Assembly (NCBI GenBank): GCA_017617795.1
Contig: JAFZVM010000020.1
Coordinates: 1 to 36,204 of the forward strand
From: Oscillospiraceae bacterium
GTDB lineage: Bacteria > Bacillota > Clostridia > Oscillospirales > Oscillospiraceae
Direction of reading: 5' to 3'
DNA: 36,204 bases
Positions 9,221 through 15,344 of the stretch are shown one piece after another. The position numbers and the translations under genes were made by a program. The notes below the pieces were generated by a model. It was not told the DNA's origin and did not search any database. It was given only the letters and a program-made list of their open reading frames with translations. Numbering within the stretch: position 1 is the stretch's first letter; each line of letters opens with the position of its first letter.

Positions 9221-9592
9221 ATGAAGATGGACGACGAAAAGAAAGCCTTTGAACCCAAGAACATATTGGATCAGCCGGATCCCCTCACCTGGCTGCGGTA
9301 TCCTCCGAAAAAGCTCCGGGGGGATATGAAGGGAGCCTTCCAGATGGCCGCGGAGGCGGACACCTACGAATGCACCTGCTGGAACAAGAAATGCCCCTAC
9401 CACGGGGACTGCCGGAAATGCATCGTGTTCCACATGGCGCTGAAACAGTTCCCCACCTGCCAGCGGGCCATGCTGGAGGAGATGCATCTGACGAACCTGA
9501 TCGACGAAGCCCTGCACGTGGAGCGGGACGAAAACGGCAAGATCGTCATGGCCCACGGCGTGCCCGTTCAGGAGCACGATCCGGAAGACTGA
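9221..9592 (+). CDS. Small Cys-rich, probably metal-binding protein of unknown function
   Basis: 123 residues from ATG 9221. A second ATG at 9227 has better spacing from GAAAGG (9211-9216) and would give 121. The core ECTCWNKKCPYHGDCRKC holds five Cys (51, 53, 58, 64, 67) plus H61, followed by H71 and C80 in PTCQ. Six Cys and two His in 30 residues suggest one zinc or Fe-S site. There is no signal peptide, membrane span or recognised enzyme motif; the N-terminus is polar and the C-terminus acidic. It is transcribed alone from its own promoter and is bracketed by the two copies of the intergenic repeat. I do not recognise a characterised family. Confidence 0.75.
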   Translation: MKMDDEKKAFEPKNILDQPDPLTWLRYPPKKLRGDMKGAFQMAAEADTYECTCWNKKCPYHGDCRKCIVFHMALKQFPTCQRAMLEEMHLTNLIDEALHVERDENGKIVMAHGVPVQEHDPED

Positions 9593-9654
9593 AAAGTATT
9601 CGACCCGGACCCACTTCGTTGGGCTCCTCGTCGGAATGGACCTCACAGGCTTCG

Positions 9655-9842
9655 TGCTCGCGGTTACCGTAAGGGCCGCGAGCACTTGCAAGTGTTCGGT
9701 CATTCCTCCTCTTCAAAGCAAAGCTCTCGCTTTGCTTTGAGAAGGCAGTCGCTCCGCGAGCGGGATTTTTGGCAGAAATGAATTCCGCCCCTAAATAATT
9801 CTGTTTCCATTCGCGGCTTGCGAGCCGCGAACTCTGCGAGGC
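9655..9842 (+). repeat. Structured intergenic repeat, copy B, with extra upstream hairpin
   Basis: Occupies most of the 311-base gap 9593-9903. An extra strong hairpin, GTGCTCGCGG / CCGCGAGCAC, starts near 9655. The part shared with copy A runs from about 9715 to 9842. It has hairpin 1 (TCAAAGCAAAG-CTCTCG-CTTTGCTTTGA), GAGAAGG and hairpin 2 (CGCTC-CGC-GAGCG, 9750-9762). A 25-base segment at 9765-9789 is identical to copy A, followed by hairpin 3 (TTCGCGGCT-TGCG-AGCCGCGAA, 9810-9831) and CTCTGCGAGGC (9832-9842). Hairpin 3 keeps its TGCG loop while both stem arms change in step relative to copy A. Confidence 0.75.
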
Positions 9843-9858
9843 AGAAATAACCAACGAA

Positions 9859-9887
9859 ACAGGAGCCTGGTCAAGACAAGCTCCTGT
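9859..9887 (-). terminator. Terminator of the UroD-family gene, probably bidirectional
   Basis: ACAGGAGC (9859-9866) pairs perfectly with GCTCCTGT (9880-9887). The minus-strand product ends in TTTCGTT, and the plus-strand side reads TCTTTC. It lies between convergent genes, 16 bases past the stop of the minus-strand gene. Confidence 0.7.
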
Positions 9888-9903
9888 TCTTTCATGTAAA
9901 GCC

Positions 9904-10902
9904 TTAACCTCCGTGGTTTTTGTACCAGTCCCGGCCGTAATCCAGGTAGATCTGCTTCACCAGGGCGGTCTTGCGCTTGTGGACCTCCTCGTCCTTGCTC
10001 CCCACCACGCCGGCCATGAAGCAGAAGCCTCCTCCCGGGGCATAGCGGTCGATATAGTCCCGCACCGCCTGGGCCAGCTCCTCGTCCGGGGTCTCCGGGA
10101 AAGAGATCCTCCCCTGGTTGTCCCAGCCGCCGGCAAAAGCCAGCTTGCCGTGGTATTTCTTCTGCACCGCCAGGAGGTCGTTCCCCACCTGGGCGGGCTC
10201 CCACAGAGAGACGCCCATATCGATCCAATCGTCGATGAAGCTCTCGCACTTGCCGCAGTCGTGCATGCCGATCTTCAGCCCCGCGTTCAGGGCGAGCTCC
10301 GCCTCCCGCTGGGCGAAGGGCTTCACCAGCTTCCGGTAGGTCTCCGTGCTGATAAAGGGGAACTGCATGGCGGCGGTATCGTCCGCCAGCTCATAGATAT
10401 CCCCGTGGTAGTACTTCAGCAGGGCCTTCTCCTTCTCCAGGAAATACCCGCTGACGTAGTCGAACAGGGCGTAGACCTCCTCCGGCTCCTCCTCCATGGC
10501 GCAGAGGCCGTCCACAAAGCCCATCATGTTCATCAGGAGCATGAAGTACCCCAGGTTGTGCACGATCACAGGCTTGGTGACCCAATCCTTGCCCTTCATG
10601 TCCTTCTCCGCCTGCCGCTCCCAGTCCACGTGGGAGATATCCGGCAGCTTCACCACGTCCCGCCATTTGCGGATGTCCTTCAGGAAGATCCGCCCGGGCA
10701 CCGGCATGTAACCGCCCATGGAGGCCTCCGAAGTGGTCATCTCCACGCCGAATTCATCCACGATGTAGCCATCCGGGGATTTCTGATCCCGGAACATGGT
10801 GGTGCCCGCGCCCCAGCCAAAGAAATCGTACTCCGGCAGATACTCCGGGTACCCCGTTTCCAGCAGCCGGAGCAGGTTTTCCTTTTCCGTCAGTTTATAC
10901 AT
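9904..10902 (-). CDS. UroD-family protein, probably zinc-dependent corrinoid (MtaA-like) methyltransferase
   Basis: 332 residues, start after GGAGG at 8-base spacing. It belongs to the uroporphyrinogen decarboxylase superfamily. However, it carries the zinc-binding pattern of MtaA-type methyltransferases, H-x-C then a distant C: H214-D-C216 and C294, 77 residues apart. The GMHDCGKCESFIDDW segment is typical of the non-heme branch. Known members move a methyl group between a corrinoid protein and a thiol such as coenzyme M, or a related acceptor; true decarboxylases do not use this zinc site. The gene has its own strong promoter and terminator, and no corrinoid protein or activator gene adjoins it. 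A partner must be encoded elsewhere. Substrate unknown. Cytoplasmic. Confidence 0.8.
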   Translation of the reverse strand: MYKLTEKENLLRLLETGYPEYLPEYDFFGWGAGTTMFRDQKSPDGYIVDEFGVEMTTSEASMGGYMPVPGRIFLKDIRKWRDVVKLPDISHVDWERQAEKDMKGKDWVTKPVIVHNLGYFMLLMNMMGFVDGLCAMEEEPEEVYALFDYVSGYFLEKEKALLKYYHGDIYELADDTAAMQFPFISTETYRKLVKPFAQREAELALNAGLKIGMHDCGKCESFIDDWIDMGVSLWEPAQVGNDLLAVQKKYHGKLAFAGGWDNQGRISFPETPDEELAQAVRDYIDRYAPGGGFCFMAGVVGSKDEEVHKRKTALVKQIYLDYGRDWYKNHGG

Positions 10903-10941
10903 ATTTTATCCTCCATTCTCCGTTGCCTCTTGTCTAATCTG

Positions 10942-10970
10942 ATTATAAACCTCTGTTCCCGAAATGGCAA
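10942..10970 (-). promoter_or_regulatory. Promoter of the UroD-family gene
   Basis: On the minus strand TTGCCA (10965-10970), a 17-base spacer and a perfect TATAAT (10942-10947) stand about 40 bases before the start codon. The promoter sits after the terminator of the upstream flavoenzyme gene, so the two genes are separate units. Confidence 0.8.
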
Positions 10971-11004
10971 CTTGCGGAGGAAGAAAACTTTTCTTAAATC
11001 AAAG

Positions 11005-11028
11005 GAGCCGGACCCGCAGGTCCGGCTC
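11005..11028 (-). terminator. Terminator of the flavoenzyme gene
   Basis: A perfect 10-base-pair stem GAGCCGGACC / GGTCCGGCTC with a four-base loop begins 20 bases past the stop at 11048. On the minus strand it is followed by CTTTGATTT, an imperfect T tract. Confidence 0.7.
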
Positions 11029-11047
11029 TTCTGCTTTCCGATTCTGT

Positions 11048-12967
11048 TTACATCCTCCCGATGTCCCGGGCGGCGGTGAAGGCCTCCTGGGTGGCGCTGA
11101 GGATGTTCCGGGAGGCAAGGCAGTCCCCCAGCATCACGAATTCCGGCGCGCAGTCGTAGAAGGCGGCGGCCTCCTCCATGAGCGGCTTCTGGCCGGTGGC
11201 GGCGATCACCGTGTCCGCCTCCCAGGTCTCCTCCCCGGCGACGACCTTCCCCGCCTCGATCCGCTCCACCCGGATTCCGCAGCGCAGCTCCACGCCCCGT
11301 TTGGGCATCTCCTGCATGATGGCCAGGGTGTGCATATTGCCGAAGTCCACGGTGGGTCCTGCCTTGGCCTCCAGAATGGTGACCTTTTTCCCCAGGCCCG
11401 CCAGAAACAGGCCCAGCTCGATGCCCACCAGTCCGGCTCCCAGGATGACCGTCTTCTCCCCGGCCTTTTCCGGCTCCCGGTAGGCCTCCTCCGCGCCCAG
11501 GGCCAGCTCGATCCCCGGGATGGGGGGCAGGCTGGGCCGGGCTCCCAGGGCGGCGACGATCACGTCCGCTCCCTGGGCCTTTGCGTATTCCGGGGTGACG
11601 GCCGTATTCAGCCGGATCTCCACCCCCGCCCGTTCCGCCAGGCGGGCTTGCCGCTCCAGGTACTGGGCCAGATGGGACTTGAAGGGCACCTTCTCCTCGC
11701 ACAGGAGGACGCCTCCCAGCTTCGGCCCCTTCTCGCACAGGATCACCCGATGGCCCCGCCGGGCGGCGGTGATGGCTGCCTGCATCCCTCCGGGGCCTCC
11801 GCCGATCACCAGGACCTTTTTCTTCACGGGGGCGGGCCAGGCGGTGCGGACGTTCAGTTCACGGCCGATCTCCGGATTGATGGCGCACTGGAGGATCTGG
11901 TGTCTGCCGTTGCCCGCGAAGCAGGTGTTGCACCGGAGGCAGCGATTGATCTCGTCCTCCCGGCCGGTCCGGGCCTTGAGGGGGAAATCCGGGTCCGCCA
12001 GGCTCTGCCGTCCCAGCTGGATCACGTCGGCTCCGCCGGAGGCGATGAACTCCTCCATCATCTCCGGATCCGTAAAGGCCCCTACCGTGGCCACGGGGGT
12101 GGAAACGTGCTTTTTGATCTCCCGGGCCAGCCAGGAATTGCAGCCGTCCTCCAGGAACATGGAGGGGTGGGTGATGCACATGGATTCCATCACCTCATGG
12201 TTCCCTGCGGAGACGTGGATCAGGTCCACCTTCCCGTCCAGAGCCATGGCCATGCGGATCCCTTCCTCGATATCGTAGCCGGCGGCGTTCATCTCGCTCC
12301 CGCTCATGCGGAACTCGATGGGGAAGCCGGGGCCTACGGCTCCCCGCACCGCCTCCACCACCTTCAGGGGAAAACGCATGCGGTTTTCCAGGCTGCCGCC
12401 CCATTCGTCCTTCCGGGTGTTGATCTGCGGGGACATGAACTGGGCCAGGAGCCAGCCATGGCCGCCATGGAGGGTGATCATGCCGAAGCCCGCCTGCTTG
12501 GCCCGGGCGGCGCAGTGGGCATAGTGCTCCAGGGTCCGCTGAATATCCTCCTCGTTCATCTGGGTCACGTGGCCGTATTTGTTCTCCATCTCCACGGGGC
12601 CGTAGAGGGGGAAGCCCGCGTCCTGACTGGCGTGGGCGAACATCCCCGCGTGGCTCAGCTCGCAGGAGGCGATGCAGCCGTGCCGGGCCACCCCGCAGGC
12701 CAGGGCGGAAAAGCCCGGGAGAGAATGGGGATCCTCGATGTTGAACAGGAAGCTGTAATGACAGCCCCGCTCCCGGTCCACGATGCAGTCCCCCACGCAG
12801 ACGGAGGCGAAGCCGCCGATGGCCTTCCGCTCATAATAGGCGGCGGCCTCCGGGTTGGGGAGGCAGTCCGGCCCGATATTGTAGAAGCCCTGGGGGGAGG
12901 CGAAGATGCGGTTCCGGAAGAGGGTATCTCCCAGGCGGATGGGGCGGAACAGATTCGGATATTTCAT
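11048..12967 (-). CDS. Fe-S flavoenzyme of the old yellow enzyme / 2,4-dienoyl-CoA reductase type
   Basis: 639 residues; start at 12967 after AGGGAGCC, with no ribosome binding site for the longer open frame. Residues 1-340 form an FMN TIM barrel (HGGHGWLLAQFMSP at 167-180, EWGGSLENR near 188-196). Cys 343, 346, 349 and 361 (C-x2-C-x2-C-x11-C) bind a 4Fe-4S cluster with the spacing seen in trimethylamine dehydrogenase. Residues about 385-639 hold two dinucleotide folds, VLVIGGGPGG (385-394) and TVILGAGLVGIE. The whole plan matches enzymes that pass electrons from NAD(P)H through FAD and Fe-S to FMN to reduce enoates, dienoyl-CoA or bile-acid intermediates, or that oxidise methylamines. The actual substrate is not readable. 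Transcribed alone. Confidence 0.88.
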   Translation of the reverse strand: MKYPNLFRPIRLGDTLFRNRIFASPQGFYNIGPDCLPNPEAAAYYERKAIGGFASVCVGDCIVDRERGCHYSFLFNIEDPHSLPGFSALACGVARHGCIASCELSHAGMFAHASQDAGFPLYGPVEMENKYGHVTQMNEEDIQRTLEHYAHCAARAKQAGFGMITLHGGHGWLLAQFMSPQINTRKDEWGGSLENRMRFPLKVVEAVRGAVGPGFPIEFRMSGSEMNAAGYDIEEGIRMAMALDGKVDLIHVSAGNHEVMESMCITHPSMFLEDGCNSWLAREIKKHVSTPVATVGAFTDPEMMEEFIASGGADVIQLGRQSLADPDFPLKARTGREDEINRCLRCNTCFAGNGRHQILQCAINPEIGRELNVRTAWPAPVKKKVLVIGGGPGGMQAAITAARRGHRVILCEKGPKLGGVLLCEEKVPFKSHLAQYLERQARLAERAGVEIRLNTAVTPEYAKAQGADVIVAALGARPSLPPIPGIELALGAEEAYREPEKAGEKTVILGAGLVGIELGLFLAGLGKKVTILEAKAGPTVDFGNMHTLAIMQEMPKRGVELRCGIRVERIEAGKVVAGEETWEADTVIAATGQKPLMEEAAAFYDCAPEFVMLGDCLASRNILSATQEAFTAARDIGRM

Positions 12968-12993
12968 GGGGCAGGCTCCCTTCGTTTTTTCCC

Positions 12994-13023
12994 AGTATAC
13001 ACCCATCCCCTGCCCCTTGGCAA
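12994..13023 (-). promoter_or_regulatory. Promoter of the flavoenzyme gene
   Basis: On the minus strand TTGCCA (13018-13023), an 18-base spacer and TATACT (12994-12999) precede the start codon by 26 bases. It diverges from the cobI promoter at 13059-13086. Confidence 0.65.
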
Positions 13024-13058
13024 CGCCCTGCGCCTCCTTGCCTGACCGGGGAGAAGGA

Positions 13059-13086
13059 TTGCAAACCGCCCTCCTTCTGGTATAAT
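13059..13086 (+). promoter_or_regulatory. Promoter of cobI
   Basis: TTGCAA (13059-13064), a 16-base spacer and a perfect TATAAT (13081-13086) give a leader of about 28 bases. That is too short for a cobalamin riboswitch, and none is visible. Confidence 0.75.
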
Positions 13087-13120
13087 GACAGGGATTCTGA
13101 TATCTGCAGGAGGAAACATC

Positions 13121-13801
13121 ATGCGTGGAACCATCTATGGCGTGGGCGTGGGACCCGGAGATCCGGAGCTCATGACCCTCAAGGCCGTCCGTCTCATCCG
13201 GGAAAACCGGTATGTCGCCCTCCCCTCGGAGGAACCCAGGGAATCCCTGGCCTACCGCATCGCGGTGCAGGCCGCGCCGGAGCTGGCGGAAAAGGAGCTG
13301 GTACCGGTGCACATGCCCATGGTGCGGGACAAAGGCAAGCTCCGGGAGGCCCACGAGAAGGGGGCACGGCAGCTCATGGCCCTGGCGGACACGGGGGAAA
13401 ACGTGGTGTTCCTCACCCTGGGGGATCCCACGGTTTACTGCACTTTCAGCTACCTGCAGCACATTCTGGAGGCGGAGGGGTATCCCGTGGAGCTGGTGAG
13501 CGGCGTCACCTCCTTCTGCGCCGCCGCCGCCCGGCTGAACCTTCCCCTGGCGGAATGGGACGAGCCCATCCACGTCCTTCCCGCCGCCCACAAGACCGGG
13601 GACAGGCTGGAGCTGGAGGGCACCTATGTGCTGATGAAATCCGCCAGCCACATGCGGGAAGTGAAGGAGATGCTGAAGGCCAGCGGCCGGAAGGTCCAGG
13701 CGGTGCTCAACTGCGGCCTGGATTCCGAAAAAGTCTGCCGGAATGCGGAGGAGATCCCGGACGACGCCGGATACTTCTCCCTCATCATCGCCAAGGAATA
13801 A
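13121..13801 (+). CDS. cobI: Precorrin-2 / cobalt-factor II C20-methyltransferase
   Basis: 226 residues of the tetrapyrrole (SAM-dependent) methylase fold. The start at 13121 follows GCAGGAGGAAAC. The glycine-rich GVGVGPGDPE (residues 7-16) and LGDPTVYCTFSYL (100-112) are characteristic of the C20-methyltransferase (CobI/CbiL) subgroup, as is VSGVTSFCAAAARL (126-139). It would add the C20 methyl group to precorrin-2 or its cobalt form in corrin ring assembly. In anaerobes the cobalt-factor II form (CbiL) is more likely. No other cob/cbi gene lies in the window, so it is split off from the rest of the pathway. Its only context is the divergent flavoenzyme gene and the nearby corrinoid-type methyltransferase. 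Confidence 0.88.
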   Translation: MRGTIYGVGVGPGDPELMTLKAVRLIRENRYVALPSEEPRESLAYRIAVQAAPELAEKELVPVHMPMVRDKGKLREAHEKGARQLMALADTGENVVFLTLGDPTVYCTFSYLQHILEAEGYPVELVSGVTSFCAAAARLNLPLAEWDEPIHVLPAAHKTGDRLELEGTYVLMKSASHMREVKEMLKASGRKVQAVLNCGLDSEKVCRNAEEIPDDAGYFSLIIAKE

Positions 13802-13817
13802 AAACTCGCGGGAGGCA

Positions 13818-13847
13818 TGGACAGAACCGTACTGCCTGTGTTAAAAT
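13818..13847 (+). promoter_or_regulatory. Promoter of the MscS gene
   Basis: TGGACA (13818-13823), an 18-base spacer and TAAAAT (13842-13847) lie 36 bases before the start codon and just after the stop of cobI. Confidence 0.5.
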
Positions 13848-13883
13848 CCAAGTATGATATTTTAGGAAAGGCGGTAGTGTTCT

Positions 13884-14672
13884 ATGGAAAACATCCTGTC
13901 AGTCGTCACCACAGTCGTCTCCCATATCCTGCTGGCGCTGGTGGTCTTCCTGGTGGGCCGGTTCATCATCAAGAAGTTCGTCAAGTGGCTGGACAAGAGC
14001 AAAATGATGGAGAAGCTGGACCCCTCCCTGCATACCTTCCTGGTGAGCTTCATCCGCATCCTCCTCTTCGCCCTTCTGGTGGTGGCCATCATCAGCATTC
14101 TGGGCGTGCCCGCGGCCTCCATCATCACCGTGCTGGCCTCCGCAGGCCTGGCCATCGGTATGGCGCTCCAGGGCTCCCTGTCCAACCTGGCCGGCGGCAT
14201 CATGCTCATGATCTTCAAGCCCTTCAAGGTGGGTGACTATGTGGAAACCGCCGGAGCCTCCGGCAACGTTACCAAGATCACCATGTTCTACACGGTGCTC
14301 ACCACCCTGGACAACAAGCGGGTCACGATCCCCAACGGCTCTCTGATGAACGCCAACGTCACCAACCTCACCGCCGAGCCCCTGCGCCGGGTGGACCTGA
14401 CCTTCACCTGCGCCAAGAGCGAGAGCGTGGAGAAGATCGAAGCCCTGTGCCTGGAGGCCATCGCCACCGTGCCCAAGGCCCTGCAGGATCCGGAGCCCTT
14501 CGCCCGGGTGAGCGGCGGCACCAACGAGGCCATGGAGTTCACCGTCCGGGCCTGGTGCGATCCTGCGGATTACTGGGACGTGTACTTCGACGTCACCGGC
14601 GCCATCGTCCGCGCCTTCGGCCGGGAAGGAGTCCAGGCTCCCGCCCTGCGCGTGCTCAACGAGCAGAAGTAA
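13884..14672 (+). CDS. mscS: Small-conductance mechanosensitive channel, MscS family
   Basis: 262 residues, close to the 286 of E. coli MscS, so this is the minimal three-span form. Spans are at about 8-29, 55-74 and the pore helix 83-112. The pore helix carries the family hallmark GLAIGMALQGSLSNLAGG followed by FKPFKVGDYVE. The C-terminal part is the cytoplasmic beta and alpha-beta vestibule. The channel opens under membrane tension to release solutes during osmotic down-shock. A GGAAAGGCGG ribosome binding site lies somewhat far upstream of ATG 13884. It has its own promoter and a very strong terminator, so it is a single-gene unit. Confidence 0.93.
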   Translation: MENILSVVTTVVSHILLALVVFLVGRFIIKKFVKWLDKSKMMEKLDPSLHTFLVSFIRILLFALLVVAIISILGVPAASIITVLASAGLAIGMALQGSLSNLAGGIMLMIFKPFKVGDYVETAGASGNVTKITMFYTVLTTLDNKRVTIPNGSLMNANVTNLTAEPLRRVDLTFTCAKSESVEKIEALCLEAIATVPKALQDPEPFARVSGGTNEAMEFTVRAWCDPADYWDVYFDVTGAIVRAFGREGVQAPALRVLNEQK

Positions 14673-14689
14673 AGCTTCGCACATACAGA

Positions 14690-14726
14690 TCGGGCCGCTC
14701 CGTCTGGAGCGGCCCGATTTTCTTTC
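14690..14726 (+). terminator. Terminator of the MscS gene
   Basis: A perfect 13-base-pair stem (ATCGGGCCGCTCC / GGAGCGGCCCGAT) with a GTCT loop is followed by TTTCTTTC. It begins 18 bases past the stop codon. Confidence 0.9.
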
Positions 14727-14734
14727 AAGCGGGT

Positions 14735-15238
14735 TTATTTCGGGATCCGGACGAAGAAATGCTCTACGTCCTCCCCCACGATCTTCCCGCCGTTTTTCTG
14801 CATCACCCGGAGGGAGGGGGTATTGTACTTGTACAGGCGGAGGTAAAACTCCTCCTCGGGGATGATGCTTCTCCCCTTTTCCAGCGTGAGGCGCAGGCCC
14901 TCGGTGCCGAAGCCCCGGCTCCGGCAGTCCTTTCTGACGAAGTAGCCGATGTGGCCCGCTCCCTCCCGGAGGGCATCGTTGAGCCAGTGCCGCAGCTTGA
15001 AGAGTCCCACGATCTCCCCGTCGTTCCACAGGAAAAAGGCGGTGTCCGCCACGTGGCCCTCCGCCAGGTTTTCCCCCTTGGCGTAGGACAGGAGCTTGGG
15101 CAGGGCGGCGGACAGGAAGGTCTCCCGATCGCAGCCGTGCCATTTGTTCTCCACCCCGTTCTCTTCGGCGGGCATATCCCGGAGAAAACGCCACTCCGCC
15201 TCCGCGTCCTCCCGGTTGACTTCTTTCAGGTAAAGCAT
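14735..15238 (-). CDS. GNAT-family N-acetyltransferase
   Basis: 167 residues from ATG 15238, which follows GAGAGGAGAAC. Longer starts upstream lie inside a palindrome and lack a ribosome binding site. The acetyl-CoA site is seen as GHIGYFVRKDCRSRGFG (residues 95-111, the R/Q-x-x-G-x-G/A pyrophosphate loop). After it come LTLEKG and NTPSLRVMQKNG (139-150), the usual beta-bulge and helix of the fold. It would transfer an acetyl group from acetyl-CoA to an amine; the acceptor is not predictable. It lies 57 bases after the terminator of the glycyl radical enzyme gene and converges on mscS. No clear promoter of its own was found. Confidence 0.85.
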   Translation of the reverse strand: MLYLKEVNREDAEAEWRFLRDMPAEENGVENKWHGCDRETFLSAALPKLLSYAKGENLAEGHVADTAFFLWNDGEIVGLFKLRHWLNDALREGAGHIGYFVRKDCRSRGFGTEGLRLTLEKGRSIIPEEEFYLRLYKYNTPSLRVMQKNGGKIVGEDVEHFFVRIPK

Positions 15239-15261
15239 GGTATATGTTCTCCTCTCTGTAT

Positions 15262-15287
15262 TCATATGGGCCCTGCCGCCCATATGA
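15262..15287. promoter_or_regulatory. Perfect inverted repeat upstream of the acetyltransferase gene
   Basis: TCATATGGGC (15262-15271) is the exact reverse complement of GCCCATATGA (15278-15287), with a six-base gap. It lies between the terminator of the glycyl radical enzyme gene and the acetyltransferase start. It could be an operator or part of an extended terminator structure; the role is not established. Confidence 0.45.
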
Positions 15288-15321
15288 AAAAACGCGTCCC
15301 CCGCCTCGCGGCGGGGGACGC
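15287..15321 (-). terminator. Terminator of the first glycyl radical enzyme gene
   Basis: A perfect 12-base-pair stem GCGTCCCCCGCC / GGCGGGGGACGC (15294-15305 and 15310-15321) is followed on the minus strand by six T. It begins 24 bases past the stop codon at 15345, so the enzyme gene is monocistronic. Confidence 0.92.
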
Positions 15322-15344
15322 TGCCGTAAGGTTGGATCTATGTT

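Noticed and set aside
9597..9900. tRNA or other known structural RNA in the hairpin-rich gap
   Set aside because: The hairpins do not arrange as a cloverleaf and there is no CCA-type acceptor pairing or T-loop GTTCGA sequence. A repeated structured element fits better.
13087..13120. Cobalamin riboswitch ahead of cobI
   Set aside because: The leader is only about 30 bases, far too short for the aptamer, and no B12-box-like sequence is seen.
11048..13651. Longer 867-codon form of the flavoenzyme
   Set aside because: The extension crosses the divergent promoters and the antisense of cobI. The start at 12967 has a ribosome binding site and the MKYPNLFRPIRLG opening typical of the family.
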